A stretch of DNA of 7,817 nucleotides from Firmicutes bacterium UBA3910 (GCA_002391465.1 DGFC01000101.1:1-7817), one strand, 5' to 3'; positions 1-7,177 are shown, numbered from the stretch's first letter. The notes: generated from the letters alone by a model not told the origin. Program-made: numbers and translations.

Positions 1-19
1 AGATGTGTATAAGAGACAG
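1..19. other. Nextera/Tn5 mosaic-end adapter remnant
   Basis: The first 19 bases read AGATGTGTATAAGAGACAG, identical to the Tn5 mosaic end used in Nextera library preparation. Biological sequence starts at position 20, where the reading frame of an ABC-F gene is interrupted in the middle of its first ATPase domain, just after the Walker B/D-loop motif. This is untrimmed adapter at a contig end rather than part of the genome. Read on the minus strand it adds the spurious residues AVSYTHL to the ABC-F protein. Confidence 0.97.
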
Positions 20-602
20 CCTCTAGATCGAGGTGGTTTGTGGGCTCATCAAGGATTAACAGGGATGGCCGATCCAGAAGGAGCCTGGCCAGCCCGATGC
101 GCATCTGTTCGCCTCCGCTGAAGGTGCCAAGCTGTCTAGTAAGATCGGCTTCACTGAAACCGAGTCCGCTCAGTACGGAATTGATCTGCACCCGATACTG
201 ATAACCCCCTAAATGCTCAAACTGGGCCTGTACCCGGCCGTATCTGTTCATCACCTTGTCCAGTTCTGGACCGGGGCTGAGGCTGGTCATCTCTACCCCA
301 AGCTCCTCCATCTCCCTCTCTAAGTCAATTTGCTCCCGAAAGGGCTGGACAAGGAATTCGTGTAATGTAATGTGGGGATCAAGCTCTGTCTGTGTCAAAT
401 AGCCCATTGTGACGCCGCCGCGAACGGAAATATCTCCTCGATCGGGAGCATACTCCCCTGCCAGCGTCTCAAGCAGAGTGGTCTTGCCCACACCGTTGGC
501 CCCAACCAGGCCGATACGGTCAGCCTGGGCAATAACAGCCGATACCTCCTGAAAGATCAGCTGATCCCCATGGTATTTCCAAAGATCCGAAATGGTGATC
601 AT
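20..602 (-). CDS. ABC-F family ATP-binding protein, N-terminal fragment
   Basis: A 194-residue N-terminal part of an ABC-F ATPase, a soluble twin-ATPase family that binds ribosomes; members act in translation or antibiotic resistance. The first nucleotide-binding domain is nearly complete: Walker A GANGVGKTT at residues 34-42, ABC signature FSGGEQ at 161-166, and Walker B plus D-loop LLILDEPTNHLD at 181-192. LDEPTNHLD is typical of ABC-F. There is no membrane segment. The start is ATG 602-600: an in-frame TAA lies 18 bases upstream, and a GGTGAG ribosome binding site sits 9 bases before the ATG. The gene begins 18 bases after the ddl stop, so it is probably cotranscribed with ddl. The fragment breaks at the adapter, so the tRNA-contacting linker and the second ATPase domain, which define the subfamily, are missing. 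A housekeeping translation factor and a resistance protein cannot be told apart. Confidence 0.93.
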
Positions 603-620
603 GTAAGAGCGCTCACCGCC

Positions 621-1625
621 TTAAAATGGACTAATGCGCAGGTTCTGCCGTTCTTTATGCCGTTTTAGAGCTAATTCGATGAGGCGATCGAGAAGCTCGG
701 AATAGGGGAGACCTGAGCTCTCCCACAGTTTGGGATACATACTGATGGGGGTAAAGCCAGGCGTTGTGTTTATTTCATTGACGAGAATCTCATTTTGTTG
801 AGTCAGGAAGAAATCTACCCTGCCCATGCCGGAACAGTCCACTGCCCGGAAGGCACGCATCGCCAACTCCTGGATACGTTCAGTAAGTTCAGGTCCAATG
901 GGTGCCGGGATAATCAGACGCGAGTCTTCGCTGTGGTATTTCGCTTCGTAATCGTAAAACTCGTGGGCGGGTACAACTTCCCCCGGCACAGACGCCTGAA
1001 GATCGTTATAGCCCAATACGCCGCATTCAATTTCCCTGACCCCAACCGCGCCCTGCTCCACAACCGCTTTGCGGTCATACTCCAAAGCAATTTCCATAGC
1101 CTGCGCAAGCTCTGAACGTTCTTTCACCTTGCTTATCCCAACACTGGAGCCCAAATTGGCCGGTTTCACAAAGAGGGGATAGGTCAAACTAGCCTCTAAG
1201 CGCTCTACTACCGCTTGGGTGTCCCGCTCCCACTCATACCGGTAGACTACCTCCCATGGCAGAAGGGGTAACCCAGCCTCTTTAAAGAGGCTGCGCATGA
1301 GCGCCTTATCCAAGGCGGCAGCCGAGGCAGCTACCCCCGCCCCCACATAGGGAAGTCCAGCCATATCCAAGAGACCCTGAATAGTGCCGTCCTCGCCGTA
1401 GGGGCCGTGGAGTACCGGGAATACCACATCCAGACCGGAGTTTCGGGTTGGATCGGGGTAAATCTGTATAGGACCGTCCCAACTCCCATCCTTGTTGATC
1501 TTGATGGGTATGACCTCGTATTTCTCCTTATTCAGCGCTTCCACAACATAACGGGCGGACACCAAAGAAACCTCATGTTCCCCAGAACGACCGCCGTAAA
1601 TGACCGCCACTTTCATTTTAGACAT
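621..1625 (-). CDS. ddl: D-alanine--D-alanine ligase
   Basis: A 334-residue ATP-grasp enzyme of normal family length that joins two D-alanines in the cytoplasm to make the dipeptide end of the peptidoglycan stem. The N-terminal domain has IYGGRSGEHEVS (residues 9-20) with the conserved Glu16, and HGPYGEDGTIQG (73-84). The ATP-grasp core has the lysine of FVKPANLGSSVG (152-163). Metal ligands are Asp271 in GRVDFF and Glu284 and Asn286 in VNEINTTPGF. The omega loop reads FYDYEAKY (223-230); Lys229-Tyr230 corresponds to the Lys-Tyr of E. coli DdlB and indicates D-Ala-D-Ala rather than D-Ala-D-lactate synthesis, so no intrinsic vancomycin resistance is implied. Start ATG 1625 is preceded by GGCGAG at 8 bases; ATG at residue 4 is an alternative. 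It lies 20 bases after ridA and 18 before the ABC-F gene, with no terminator between them. Confidence 0.97.
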   Translation of the reverse strand: MSKMKVAVIYGGRSGEHEVSLVSARYVVEALNKEKYEVIPIKINKDGSWDGPIQIYPDPTRNSGLDVVFPVLHGPYGEDGTIQGLLDMAGLPYVGAGVAASAAALDKALMRSLFKEAGLPLLPWEVVYRYEWERDTQAVVERLEASLTYPLFVKPANLGSSVGISKVKERSELAQAMEIALEYDRKAVVEQGAVGVREIECGVLGYNDLQASVPGEVVPAHEFYDYEAKYHSEDSRLIIPAPIGPELTERIQELAMRAFRAVDCSGMGRVDFFLTQQNEILVNEINTTPGFTPISMYPKLWESSGLPYSELLDRLIELALKRHKERQNLRISPF

Positions 1626-1645
1626 TTTCTGATCTCGCCTACCTT

Positions 1646-2026
1646 CTAGTCACATATACAGATAGCATCCATTTCCACTGCCACACCCTTGGGCAGTCCA
1701 CTCACTGCCACACAAACCCGCGCCGGGGGATCTGTGGGGAAGAACTCCGCGTAGATCCTATTCATGGCCTCAAAATCAGCCATGTCCGTTAAGTAAACTG
1801 TTACCTTCACCGCTTGGCTAAGGCTGCTGCCCCCTGCCCGAGCGATACTATCCAGGTTTTTCAAGACCTGTGTGACTTGGTTTTCGAAGGAATGATATGC
1901 AATCTCGCCGGTGTTCATGTCTACGCCCAGCTGTCCTGAGATAAAGAGTAGATTACCGGCCTTAACTGCCTGGCTGTAGGGACCTACCGCGGCAGGCGCA
2001 CCATCTGTGTGCACGATTTGACGCAT
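1646..2026 (-). CDS. ridA: RidA family enamine/imine deaminase
   Basis: A 126-residue RidA (YjgF/YER057c/UK114) protein, close to the usual length. The family forms trimers with active sites between subunits and hydrolyses reactive enamines/imines such as 2-aminoacrylate, released by PLP-dependent dehydratases, to keto acids and ammonia. Visible family motifs are GPYSQAV (residues 15-21), ISGQLGVD (29-36), PPARVCV (100-106) with the substrate-carboxylate arginine Arg103, and VEMDAI with Glu118, matching the catalytic-site Arg105 and Glu120 of E. coli RidA. I chose ATG 2026 rather than the in-frame GTG at 2083 because the shorter protein begins where the family begins and has AAGGGGAG just upstream. 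The gene follows the mgtE terminator and leads the ridA-ddl-ABC-F group. The roughly 78 bases before it should hold a promoter, but I see no convincing -35/-10 pair. Confidence 0.95.
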   Translation of the reverse strand: MRQIVHTDGAPAAVGPYSQAVKAGNLLFISGQLGVDMNTGEIAYHSFENQVTQVLKNLDSIARAGGSSLSQAVKVTVYLTDMADFEAMNRIYAEFFPTDPPARVCVAVSGLPKGVAVEMDAICICD

Positions 2027-2030
2027 AGTG

Positions 2031-2038
2031 CTCCCCTT
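2031..2038 (-). promoter_or_regulatory. ridA ribosome binding site
   Basis: AAGGGGAG on the minus strand ends 4 bases before ATG 2026-2024. It decides the ridA start in favour of this ATG over the GTG at 2083-2081, which would add 19 basic residues (MRKREVVKVHKTQIRKGST) not usual in RidA. Confidence 0.75.
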
Positions 2039-2104
2039 CCTGATCTGAGTTTTATGTACCTTAACTACTTCCCGTTTTCGCACCTGTTTTCCTGTCTAGC
2101 TTCT

Positions 2105-2138
2105 GAAAAGAACAAAGGGCAGGTCTAAGCCCGCCCTT
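2105..2138 (-). terminator. intrinsic terminator after mgtE
   Basis: Minus-strand RNA forms a 9-bp stem (AAGGGCGGG with CCUGCCCUU, one G-U pair; bases 2138-2130 with 2123-2115) around a 6-base loop. A T-rich but imperfect tail, TGTTCTTTT, follows. It begins 7 bases after the mgtE stop codon and separates mgtE from ridA. The tail is broken by G and C, so some readthrough is possible. Confidence 0.82.
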
Positions 2139-2145
2139 CCTCGAT

Positions 2146-3492
2146 CTAACGCAGGAGAACTACTTCCACAATCTTGAAATAAATGATCAGCGAAAGGCCG
2201 TCCACAATAGTGGTAATGACCGGTCCAGCCATAATCGCAGGATCCAGCTTAAGACTCTTGGCGATTAGGGGCAGGACACCTCCTGTAGTCTTCGCCAAGA
2301 TCACTGTAATAAAGAGGGCTGTACAGACCACAAGGGACATTAAGGGCTCGCCTGGATACATTATGGTCAGGCGCACGAAATTGACTGTCGCCAAAACGAC
2401 ACCGGTAATGGCGCCTACGCCCAATTCTTTACGCATCACCTTACCGAAATCGGCAGGTGTAATTTCACTCAAGGCCATACCGCGAATGACCAGCGTAGAA
2501 CTTTGAGAGCCTGCATTACCACCCGTGTCGGTTAGCATGGGAATGAACGTGACCAAAAGGGGTAGGGCGATAAACGCCTGTTCATAGCGCTGCAGCACTG
2601 CACCGGAAATCGTGGCTGAGAGCATCAGGATGGTCAGCCAGAGAATCCGGTTTTTGGCCAATGTAAAAACGCTCGTTTTCATATAGGGTTCTTCACTGGG
2701 GGCGGTAGCGGCCATGATCTGGAAGTCCTCTGTGGCCTCCTGGTGAATAACCTCAACAATGTCGTCTACTGTTACAATACCTACCAAGCGGTTTTCGTGG
2801 TCCACTACGGGCAGGGAGAGCAGATCGTAATGGGCAAAGAGACGGGCCACCTCTTCCTGGTCGTCCAAGGTGTGGGCATAGACAATCTTTGTCTCCATAA
2901 TGTCTCCAATTACCTCAGAATCATCGGCCAAAAACAGCCGCTTAACTGTTACAACGCCCTCTAAATGCCTGTTGCTGTCAATCACGTAGCAGGTGTAAAC
3001 CGTTTCCTTGTTAAGGGCGGTGCGCCTGATCCGCTCAAATGCTTCCCTCACCGTCATGTGCTTTTTCAGATCGACAAACTCGGCAGTCATGATGCTGCCG
3101 GCCGATTCGGGCGGATACTGGAGAAATTGATTGATCAGGGCCCTCGTTTCAGGGGACGCGTTACGCAGGACGCGCTTGACAACCCCGGCTGGGGCTTCCT
3201 CCAAGAAGTCAGCGGCATCATCCACAAAGAGCTGGTTGATAATGCTGCCCACCTCTTGATCGGTAATGGAGCTAACGATCTGATTCTGCACGCTAGTGGA
3301 TAGATAGGCAAAAACCTCCGCGGCCCGGTCCTTGGGTAGGGATCTAAATACCACCAGTGCATGCTCGCTGCGGAGTTCTTCCATCAAAACAGCGATGTCC
3401 GCATCGCGGATGTGGGATAGTTCATTGCGGAGTGTGAGGAAATCTCTGTCTTCAATCAGCTGTTCCAAATCACGCCAGGTTCTGGTCTCCAT
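2146..3492 (-). CDS. mgtE: MgtE magnesium channel/transporter
   Basis: A 448-residue MgtE, near the length of the structurally known Thermus protein (450). It is a homodimeric Mg2+-selective channel of the cytoplasmic membrane whose cytosolic domains sense Mg2+ and close the pore. Order: alpha-helical superhelix N domain (about 1-130), first CBS domain (about 133-195), second CBS domain (about 198-255), plug/linker helix (about 256-280), then five membrane helices (about 283-303, 306-322, 354-378, 384-409, 422-446). The signature GGNAGSQ is at 324-330. Asp431 in ITTIVDG matches the pore Mg2+-binding aspartate (Asp432 in Thermus). No key residue is missing. An AGGAGG (3506-3501) lies 8 bases before the ATG. 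The gene is a single unit bounded by terminators at both ends and preceded by a structured leader of about 200 bases, which suggests its own regulation. Confidence 0.97.
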   Translation of the reverse strand: METRTWRDLEQLIEDRDFLTLRNELSHIRDADIAVLMEELRSEHALVVFRSLPKDRAAEVFAYLSTSVQNQIVSSITDQEVGSIINQLFVDDAADFLEEAPAGVVKRVLRNASPETRALINQFLQYPPESAGSIMTAEFVDLKKHMTVREAFERIRRTALNKETVYTCYVIDSNRHLEGVVTVKRLFLADDSEVIGDIMETKIVYAHTLDDQEEVARLFAHYDLLSLPVVDHENRLVGIVTVDDIVEVIHQEATEDFQIMAATAPSEEPYMKTSVFTLAKNRILWLTILMLSATISGAVLQRYEQAFIALPLLVTFIPMLTDTGGNAGSQSSTLVIRGMALSEITPADFGKVMRKELGVGAITGVVLATVNFVRLTIMYPGEPLMSLVVCTALFITVILAKTTGGVLPLIAKSLKLDPAIMAGPVITTIVDGLSLIIYFKIVEVVLLR

Positions 3493-3700
3493 GTTTTTAT
3501 CCTCCTTTTATTTAATTTTCGGAGTCTAAAAACGAGCGTCACCCCTGTTGGGCGTGGAAAGGGGGCCTGATTGTCAGATGAGCGCCTAAAGGCGTTTCAT
3601 CCGCGCACGGCCATCCCTCCTGGTCGACACTCGCTTTTCTACTCGGACTACTGCCACTGGCCACTCATCTTCCCCCCTTTGGTGTGATCTACCCTTAGTC
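3493..3700 (-). promoter_or_regulatory. structured 5' leader RNA of mgtE, unassigned class
   Basis: Gene-free DNA upstream of mgtE whose minus-strand RNA folds into a nested multi-helix shape by hand. An outer helix AAAGGGGG/CCCCCUUU pairs 3680-3673 with 3565-3558. AGAUGAG/CUCAUCU pairs 3670-3664 with 3582-3576. An inner helix UGGCCA/UGGCCG pairs 3663-3658 with 3613-3608, and a hairpin CGCC-UUUA-GGCG lies at 3594-3583. Together these form a three-way junction. A further weak hairpin (CACGCCC/GGGGUG) lies at 3557-3541. A long-range alternative (3638-3626 with 3540-3528) would cross the outer helix. mgtE leaders in Bacillota are often M-box Mg2+ riboswitches, but I do not find the M-box blocks GGUGAGGCUCC or GUGCUAAAGCUC. 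The class is therefore unknown. It could be a divergent sensor, an attenuator, or only an untranslated region with chance pairing. Confidence 0.5.
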
Positions 3701-3704
3701 TAAC

Positions 3705-3734
3705 ATTATTGAGCTTTACGCGCAATTGGTGCAA
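3705..3734 (-). promoter_or_regulatory. candidate sigma-A promoter for mgtE
   Basis: TTGCAC (3734-3729) and AATAAT (3710-3705) are separated by 18 bases. They match the -35 box in 3 of 6 and the -10 box in 5 of 6 positions. Transcription would start near 3698, giving a leader of about 205 bases that includes all the proposed helices. The site lies just after the T tract of the lonC terminator. An alternative pair, TTGCGC and TAGACT with a 17-base gap, overlaps it. This is a weak match chosen partly for its position. Confidence 0.35.
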
Positions 3735-3735
3735 G

Positions 3736-3756
3736 AAAAAACCCCCTTACGGGGGT
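3736..3756 (-). terminator. intrinsic terminator after lonC
   Basis: The minus strand reads ACCCCC-GTAA-GGGGGT followed by a run of T: a 6-bp GC-rich stem (3756-3751 with 3746-3741), a 4-base loop, and TTTTTT at 3741-3736. It starts 7 bases after the lonC stop codon and ends the yybS-rplI-lonC unit before the mgtE leader. Confidence 0.92.
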
Positions 3757-3763
3757 ATTCTTC

Positions 3764-5695
3764 CTAATTGGCAATTTTGTTAACCGCAGCTTCTGCACTG
3801 GGCGGAAAGATGTGGGTGAGGAACTCCTCCACATGCTTGATGGGGATTACCTCTACACCATCTGTAAAGCGGGAAATGTCGTCCCAGTTATCGGCGGGTA
3901 TAAACACCTTTTTGATGCCAGCCTGTTTAGCTCCGTAAATCTTGGAGTGGAGGCCGCCCACTGCCTTAACCCGGCCGCGGATGGATACTTCACCGGTAAC
4001 CGCAATATCCTGGGGTACGGGGAGATTCTGTACCGCACTGATGATGGCAGCTAAAATGGCAAGCCCGGCTGAGGGTCCATCGATGTTGCCACCGCCCACA
4101 ACGTTCACATGGATATCGTAGTCCCCCAGATCTTGGCCAGTTAAGGAACGGAAGACTGAGGCCGCATTGAACACGCTGTCTTTAGCCATACTGCCTGCCG
4201 TATCATTGAACCGGACTACCCCTTTACCCTTCTCTCTGCTGGGAAAGGCCACCGCTTCGATTTCGATCACAGAGCCCAAATAACCGCTCACACCCAGGCC
4301 TAAAACGCGCCCCACCTCTTTGTCAGGGGACGCTTTAATGCCCACATAGGAGCTGAGCCGGGCAGACTGGATTACCTCCTGCACATCGGCTAACGTTACC
4401 AAAATCCGCTGTTTGGGGTCAGCGCCCCGGTACAATGCGTTTCCGTACGCATCGGCTAAGAGCCTGGTCGCCCTGCGTCCCTCAATTGTGTACTCCGCAA
4501 TTGTGTCCGCCACACCCTCTTCCAGATCGGCCTCTAAGCGCCCAGCTGCCGCCTTAACAATCTCCACAATGTCAGGCGGGGTGAGGGGTTCAAAGAACAC
4601 CTCTGCGCAGCGAGAGCGAAAGGCCGGGCTGATCTCCGATGGATCCCTGGTTGTGGCTCCGATTAAGACAAAGTCTGCGGGAGCACCCTTGCTGAAGAGG
4701 TGGTGAATGTATTTGGGGATCTGGGGATCGTGGGGATCGTAATAGGACGATTCAAACACGACCCGCTTGTCCTCGAGCACTTTCAGCAGTTTATTCTGCA
4801 AAACCTGATCGAGCTCGCCAATCTCGTCAATGAAGAGCACGCCGCCGTGGGCTTCCGTTACCAGTCCCAGTTTAGGTTCTGGCACCGAACCGTCGGCCAA
4901 ATCACGCCGAGCCCCTTGGTAAATGGGATCGTGTACCGACCCGAGCAGGGGATTGGTTACTTCCCTCGGATCCCAGCGCAGGGTTGTCCCATCCACTTCC
5001 ACAAAGGGAGCATCCTCCACAAAGGGCGTGTAATCACGTGTCTTGGCATACTGCAGCGCCAAACGGGCCACAGTTGTTTTACCCACACCGGGAGGCCCAT
5101 AGAGGAGAATGTGCTGGGGGAAGGGAGAGCTCAGTTTGGAAAGGAGCGATTTGATGGCCGCATCCTGGCCCACCACTTCCTCTAGCGTGCGGGGCCGCAT
5201 CAGCTCAGCGGTGGAATGGGCGAGACTTCGGCTTTCCAGTACCTCAAGCTCAGCGTATTTCTTCAAAGTCTGGGCATTATCTGGGCCAGCTTCCTCTTTC
5301 AACACCTGCATGCGGATTTCCTTAATGTAGTCCAAATGGCGCTCCTGCATCTTGGCGTTGATCTTCTGCTCTAAGCGATCTTCCACCGTACGCCGGGCCA
5401 AAAGCTCGGCTATGTTTTCCTCCAGATCCTCTAAAACAGACTCTGCCTCATCCAAAGATCTCTGTTCCACGATGGTGGGATCTTCGTAGATCAAACGCTC
5501 TAAGGCCAGCACCCTATCTTCCAGTTTATCCGATTCCATTAACTCCAAAGAGTCGAGCTTGCCCGCTTTTATGACCAGTTGGTCATGGCCGTGGATCTCG
5601 GTAAGTACGTTTAACAATGCTGTAACTTGATGTTCCAGCAGGAACCGCTTATCCGAGCTTGTCTCTTGTTTATACTGACTCATATCCAATGACAT
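3764..5695 (-). CDS. lonC: ATP-dependent Lon-family protease, LonC type
   Basis: A 643-residue Lon-family serine protease, expected to act in the cytoplasm as a ring that unfolds and degrades proteins. It lacks the long N-terminal substrate domain of LonA; residues 1-160 look helical and charged, probably coiled coil. The AAA+ module has Walker A GPPGVGKTT (200-208), a GSVHDP insertion (252-257) typical of LonB/LonC, and Walker B GVLFIDEIGEL (285-295). The protease domain (about 450-632) has nucleophile Ser542 in DGPSAG and partner Lys585 in GGLHSK, 43 residues apart as in E. coli Lon. Length and layout fit the LonC subfamily known mainly from endospore formers; LonB is shorter (about 550). 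The start ATG 5695 has AAGGGG close upstream; ATG 5683 is an alternative. It lies 26 bases after rplI and is followed by a terminator. Its substrates are unknown. Confidence 0.93.
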   Translation of the reverse strand: MSLDMSQYKQETSSDKRFLLEHQVTALLNVLTEIHGHDQLVIKAGKLDSLELMESDKLEDRVLALERLIYEDPTIVEQRSLDEAESVLEDLEENIAELLARRTVEDRLEQKINAKMQERHLDYIKEIRMQVLKEEAGPDNAQTLKKYAELEVLESRSLAHSTAELMRPRTLEEVVGQDAAIKSLLSKLSSPFPQHILLYGPPGVGKTTVARLALQYAKTRDYTPFVEDAPFVEVDGTTLRWDPREVTNPLLGSVHDPIYQGARRDLADGSVPEPKLGLVTEAHGGVLFIDEIGELDQVLQNKLLKVLEDKRVVFESSYYDPHDPQIPKYIHHLFSKGAPADFVLIGATTRDPSEISPAFRSRCAEVFFEPLTPPDIVEIVKAAAGRLEADLEEGVADTIAEYTIEGRRATRLLADAYGNALYRGADPKQRILVTLADVQEVIQSARLSSYVGIKASPDKEVGRVLGLGVSGYLGSVIEIEAVAFPSREKGKGVVRFNDTAGSMAKDSVFNAASVFRSLTGQDLGDYDIHVNVVGGGNIDGPSAGLAILAAIISAVQNLPVPQDIAVTGEVSIRGRVKAVGGLHSKIYGAKQAGIKKVFIPADNWDDISRFTDGVEVIPIKHVEEFLTHIFPPSAEAAVNKIAN

Positions 5696-5721
5696 TTACC
5701 CCTTCACGCCAGAATTGCTGT

Positions 5722-6168
5722 TTAACCCCCCACCACTTTAACCTTGAGCGGTGTGTGGACCTGGGGATGGATTTTCACTACGATTGGGAAGGTCCCCAGG
5801 CTCTTAATTGGCTCCGCCAATTCTATTTTCCTCTTGTCAATTTCTACCGAAAACTGCTTGCGGAGGGCATCTGCAATTTCTTGGGTCGTTACCGAACCAA
5901 ACAGTTTACCGCCTTCCCCCACCCGTGCCGTAACTGCCACTACCTGATCCTTAATACGTGCTTCCAAATCCCTAACTTCCTGCAGTTCACGCTCGGCCTT
6001 GGCCGCTTCCCGTTTCTTCTCCTGCTCCACCTGGCGCAGGTAGCCCGGTGTGGCCTCGGCGGCTAAACCCCGGGGAATTAAGAAGTTGCGGGCGTAACCT
6101 TCCTTCACATTGACAATGTCGCCCTTTTTCCCGATCTTGTTCACATCAGCCAGAAGAATGACTTTCAT
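5722..6168 (-). CDS. rplI: 50S ribosomal protein bL9
   Basis: A full-length 148-residue bL9. It begins with the family signature [19 protein letters not shown], followed by [16 protein letters not shown] (residues 21-36) of the rRNA-binding N domain. A long charged helix (about 42-75) connects to the C domain, ending in [15 protein letters not shown]. It binds 23S rRNA near the L1 stalk and helps maintain reading frame. The AAGGAGG ribosome binding site starts inside the TAA stop codon of yybS (cTAAGGAGG), so only 13 bases separate the genes and coupled translation is likely. In many Bacillota rplI follows gdpP and precedes dnaB; here yybS is directly upstream and lonC directly downstream. 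Confidence 0.98.
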   Translation of the reverse strand: MKVILLADVNKIGKKGDIVNVKEGYARNFLIPRGLAAEATPGYLRQVEQEKKREAAKAERELQEVRDLEARIKDQVVAVTARVGEGGKLFGSVTTQEIADALRKQFSVEIDKRKIELAEPIKSLGTFPIVVKIHPQVHTPLKVKVVGG

Positions 6169-6181
6169 TCTGCCAACCTCC

Positions 6182-7123
6182 TTAGTTTTCTAATTCCCGC
6201 AGCTTGCGAAAATCAAAGACGTTGTCCGTCGCGCCCAATAGGACCACAAACATGGAAATGATTTCGGTTGTAAACAGGAAAAATATAAACAGCACCCGCA
6301 GAAAGCGGGCGATTTCCCGTTCGTTGAAAAAGTGCCAGACCACAGCCAGCCCCATAATTAAGTAAACCCCAAAGATCACAATAAAGGTGTTGATGCCAAG
6401 CCCTAGGATTACCGCCGGCAGTGGAACAAACCGGGAGAGAAGCATCACGCCCAACCCAAACAGCAGGACAACACCGAAATGGGGGGGCAAAGTCCATTGG
6501 GTGAAGGGCTTAACCCAAGGCACGGCTTGGTCCCCTAGGCGCTTTAGAATCATGCGCACCACACCCAAATTGAGGAAGGGAATACCTACTGCTGCAATTA
6601 GAAGCAGGGCAGGCAGTGCCCACTGCATGAGAAACTGGGCAGTCTGTAGAAGTTGATCATAGCGTTCCAGCGCTTGGGCGTCAAGTCCAAGGCCTTGGGA
6701 AATTTCCTTGGCCTGTTCTATGGACGTGACCATCATGTTCATCATTTCGGTAAGCATGTTCTCCCCTAAGATCAAGGAAAAGAGGAGAAACTCCAGCATG
6801 AGCACGACTATGGTAGCAATGGTGCCCACCACCATAAGTTTGGTGAAGGAGAACTTCTCCCGCAGCCCCATACCCAGTGCCACGCTGAGGAAGCCCCAGA
6901 TAACTATGGAGATGCCTGCAAAAAGATGCCCGCCCACCAGTCCGGCCACCACTGCAGCTGCCAAGGCAGCAAAAATTCCGGCCCGAATGTCATGGCGGTA
7001 AACCAAAATGATCAAAGGCACCGGTATAAGCAGGGGCGGAAAGCCAAGGTAATTCCCAATTAGGGTAAGAAGGACCGTGATTGCACCGAGCATGGCCCCC
7101 TCGGTTAAGGAACGTGTTTTCAT
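6182..7123 (-). CDS. yybS: YybS-like DUF2232 integral membrane protein
   Basis: A 313-residue polytopic membrane protein recognised as the YybS/DUF2232 family, whose function is not established. Hydrophobic segments suggest about eight helices: roughly 10-27, 30-42, 47-68, 69-86, 96-119, 164-192, 216-265 (two helices) and 274-297. A polar stretch rich in Met, Glu and Gln (121-162) probably forms a loop outside the membrane core. The short tail [12 protein letters not shown] (299-310) resembles the end of other family members. A GAGGGG ribosome binding site lies 7 bases before the ATG. Position next to rpsR and rplI is the usual place for yybS in Bacillota. The gene starts only about 30 bases after the rpsR terminator, so its transcription may rely on readthrough or on a promoter overlapping the terminator. 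The identification rests on context, size and the tail motif. Confidence 0.85.
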   Translation of the reverse strand: MKTRSLTEGAMLGAITVLLTLIGNYLGFPPLLIPVPLIILVYRHDIRAGIFAALAAAVVAGLVGGHLFAGISIVIWGFLSVALGMGLREKFSFTKLMVVGTIATIVVLMLEFLLFSLILGENMLTEMMNMMVTSIEQAKEISQGLGLDAQALERYDQLLQTAQFLMQWALPALLLIAAVGIPFLNLGVVRMILKRLGDQAVPWVKPFTQWTLPPHFGVVLLFGLGVMLLSRFVPLPAVILGLGINTFIVIFGVYLIMGLAVVWHFFNEREIARFLRVLFIFFLFTTEIISMFVVLLGATDNVFDFRKLRELEN

Positions 7124-7153
7124 AATACTACCCCTCTTGTTTCGCCGTATTCG

Positions 7154-7177
7154 AAAAAGGAGCAGCTGAGCTGCTCC
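7154..7177 (-). terminator. intrinsic terminator after rpsR
   Basis: The minus strand reads GGAGCAGC-TCA-GCTGCTCC followed by TTTTT: a perfect 8-bp stem (7177-7170 with 7166-7159), a 3-base loop and a T tract at 7158-7154. It lies 8 bases after the rpsR stop and closes the ssb-rpsR unit. Only 30 bases remain before the yybS start codon. Confidence 0.93.

Noticed and set aside
372..668. Plus-strand open frames such as 372-668, 795-1115, 4700-5185 and 5659-6066
   Set aside because: They run antisense through well-identified genes (ABC-F, ddl, lonC, rplI), have no ribosome binding site I can support and no recognisable protein motif.
1646..2083. Longer RidA form starting at the GTG at 2083
   Set aside because: It adds 19 basic residues absent from the family, and the internal ATG at 2026 has a good ribosome binding site and starts at the family's normal N-terminus.
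2027..2104. Promoter for ridA, with TAGACA as a possible -35 box
   Set aside because: No acceptable -10 box lies 16-18 bases downstream, so the site could not be supported even though a promoter is expected here.
3493..3720. Very short upstream reading frames in the mgtE leader, such as MSGQWQ starting with the ATG at 3668-3666 after a G-rich stretch, MAVRG and MKRL
   Set aside because: They are 4-6 codons, overlap proposed helices, and their spacing to possible ribosome binding sites is poor. Short frames like these are expected by chance, and no proline-rich or other regulatory peptide pattern is seen.
3493..3720. SAM-I-like string (GAGGGAUGGCC then GAUGAAAC) in the leader
   Set aside because: It resembles one block of SAM-I, but the flanking conserved parts (the GGCAACC and GGUGCUAAAUCC regions) are missing and mgtE is not a methionine gene.
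4714..4738. Three near-tandem copies of TGGGGATC
   Set aside because: They lie inside lonC and encode the DPHDPQIP stretch, part of a segment usual in LonB/LonC proteins. Spacing is uneven (8 then 9 bases), so this is coding constraint rather than a repeat element.
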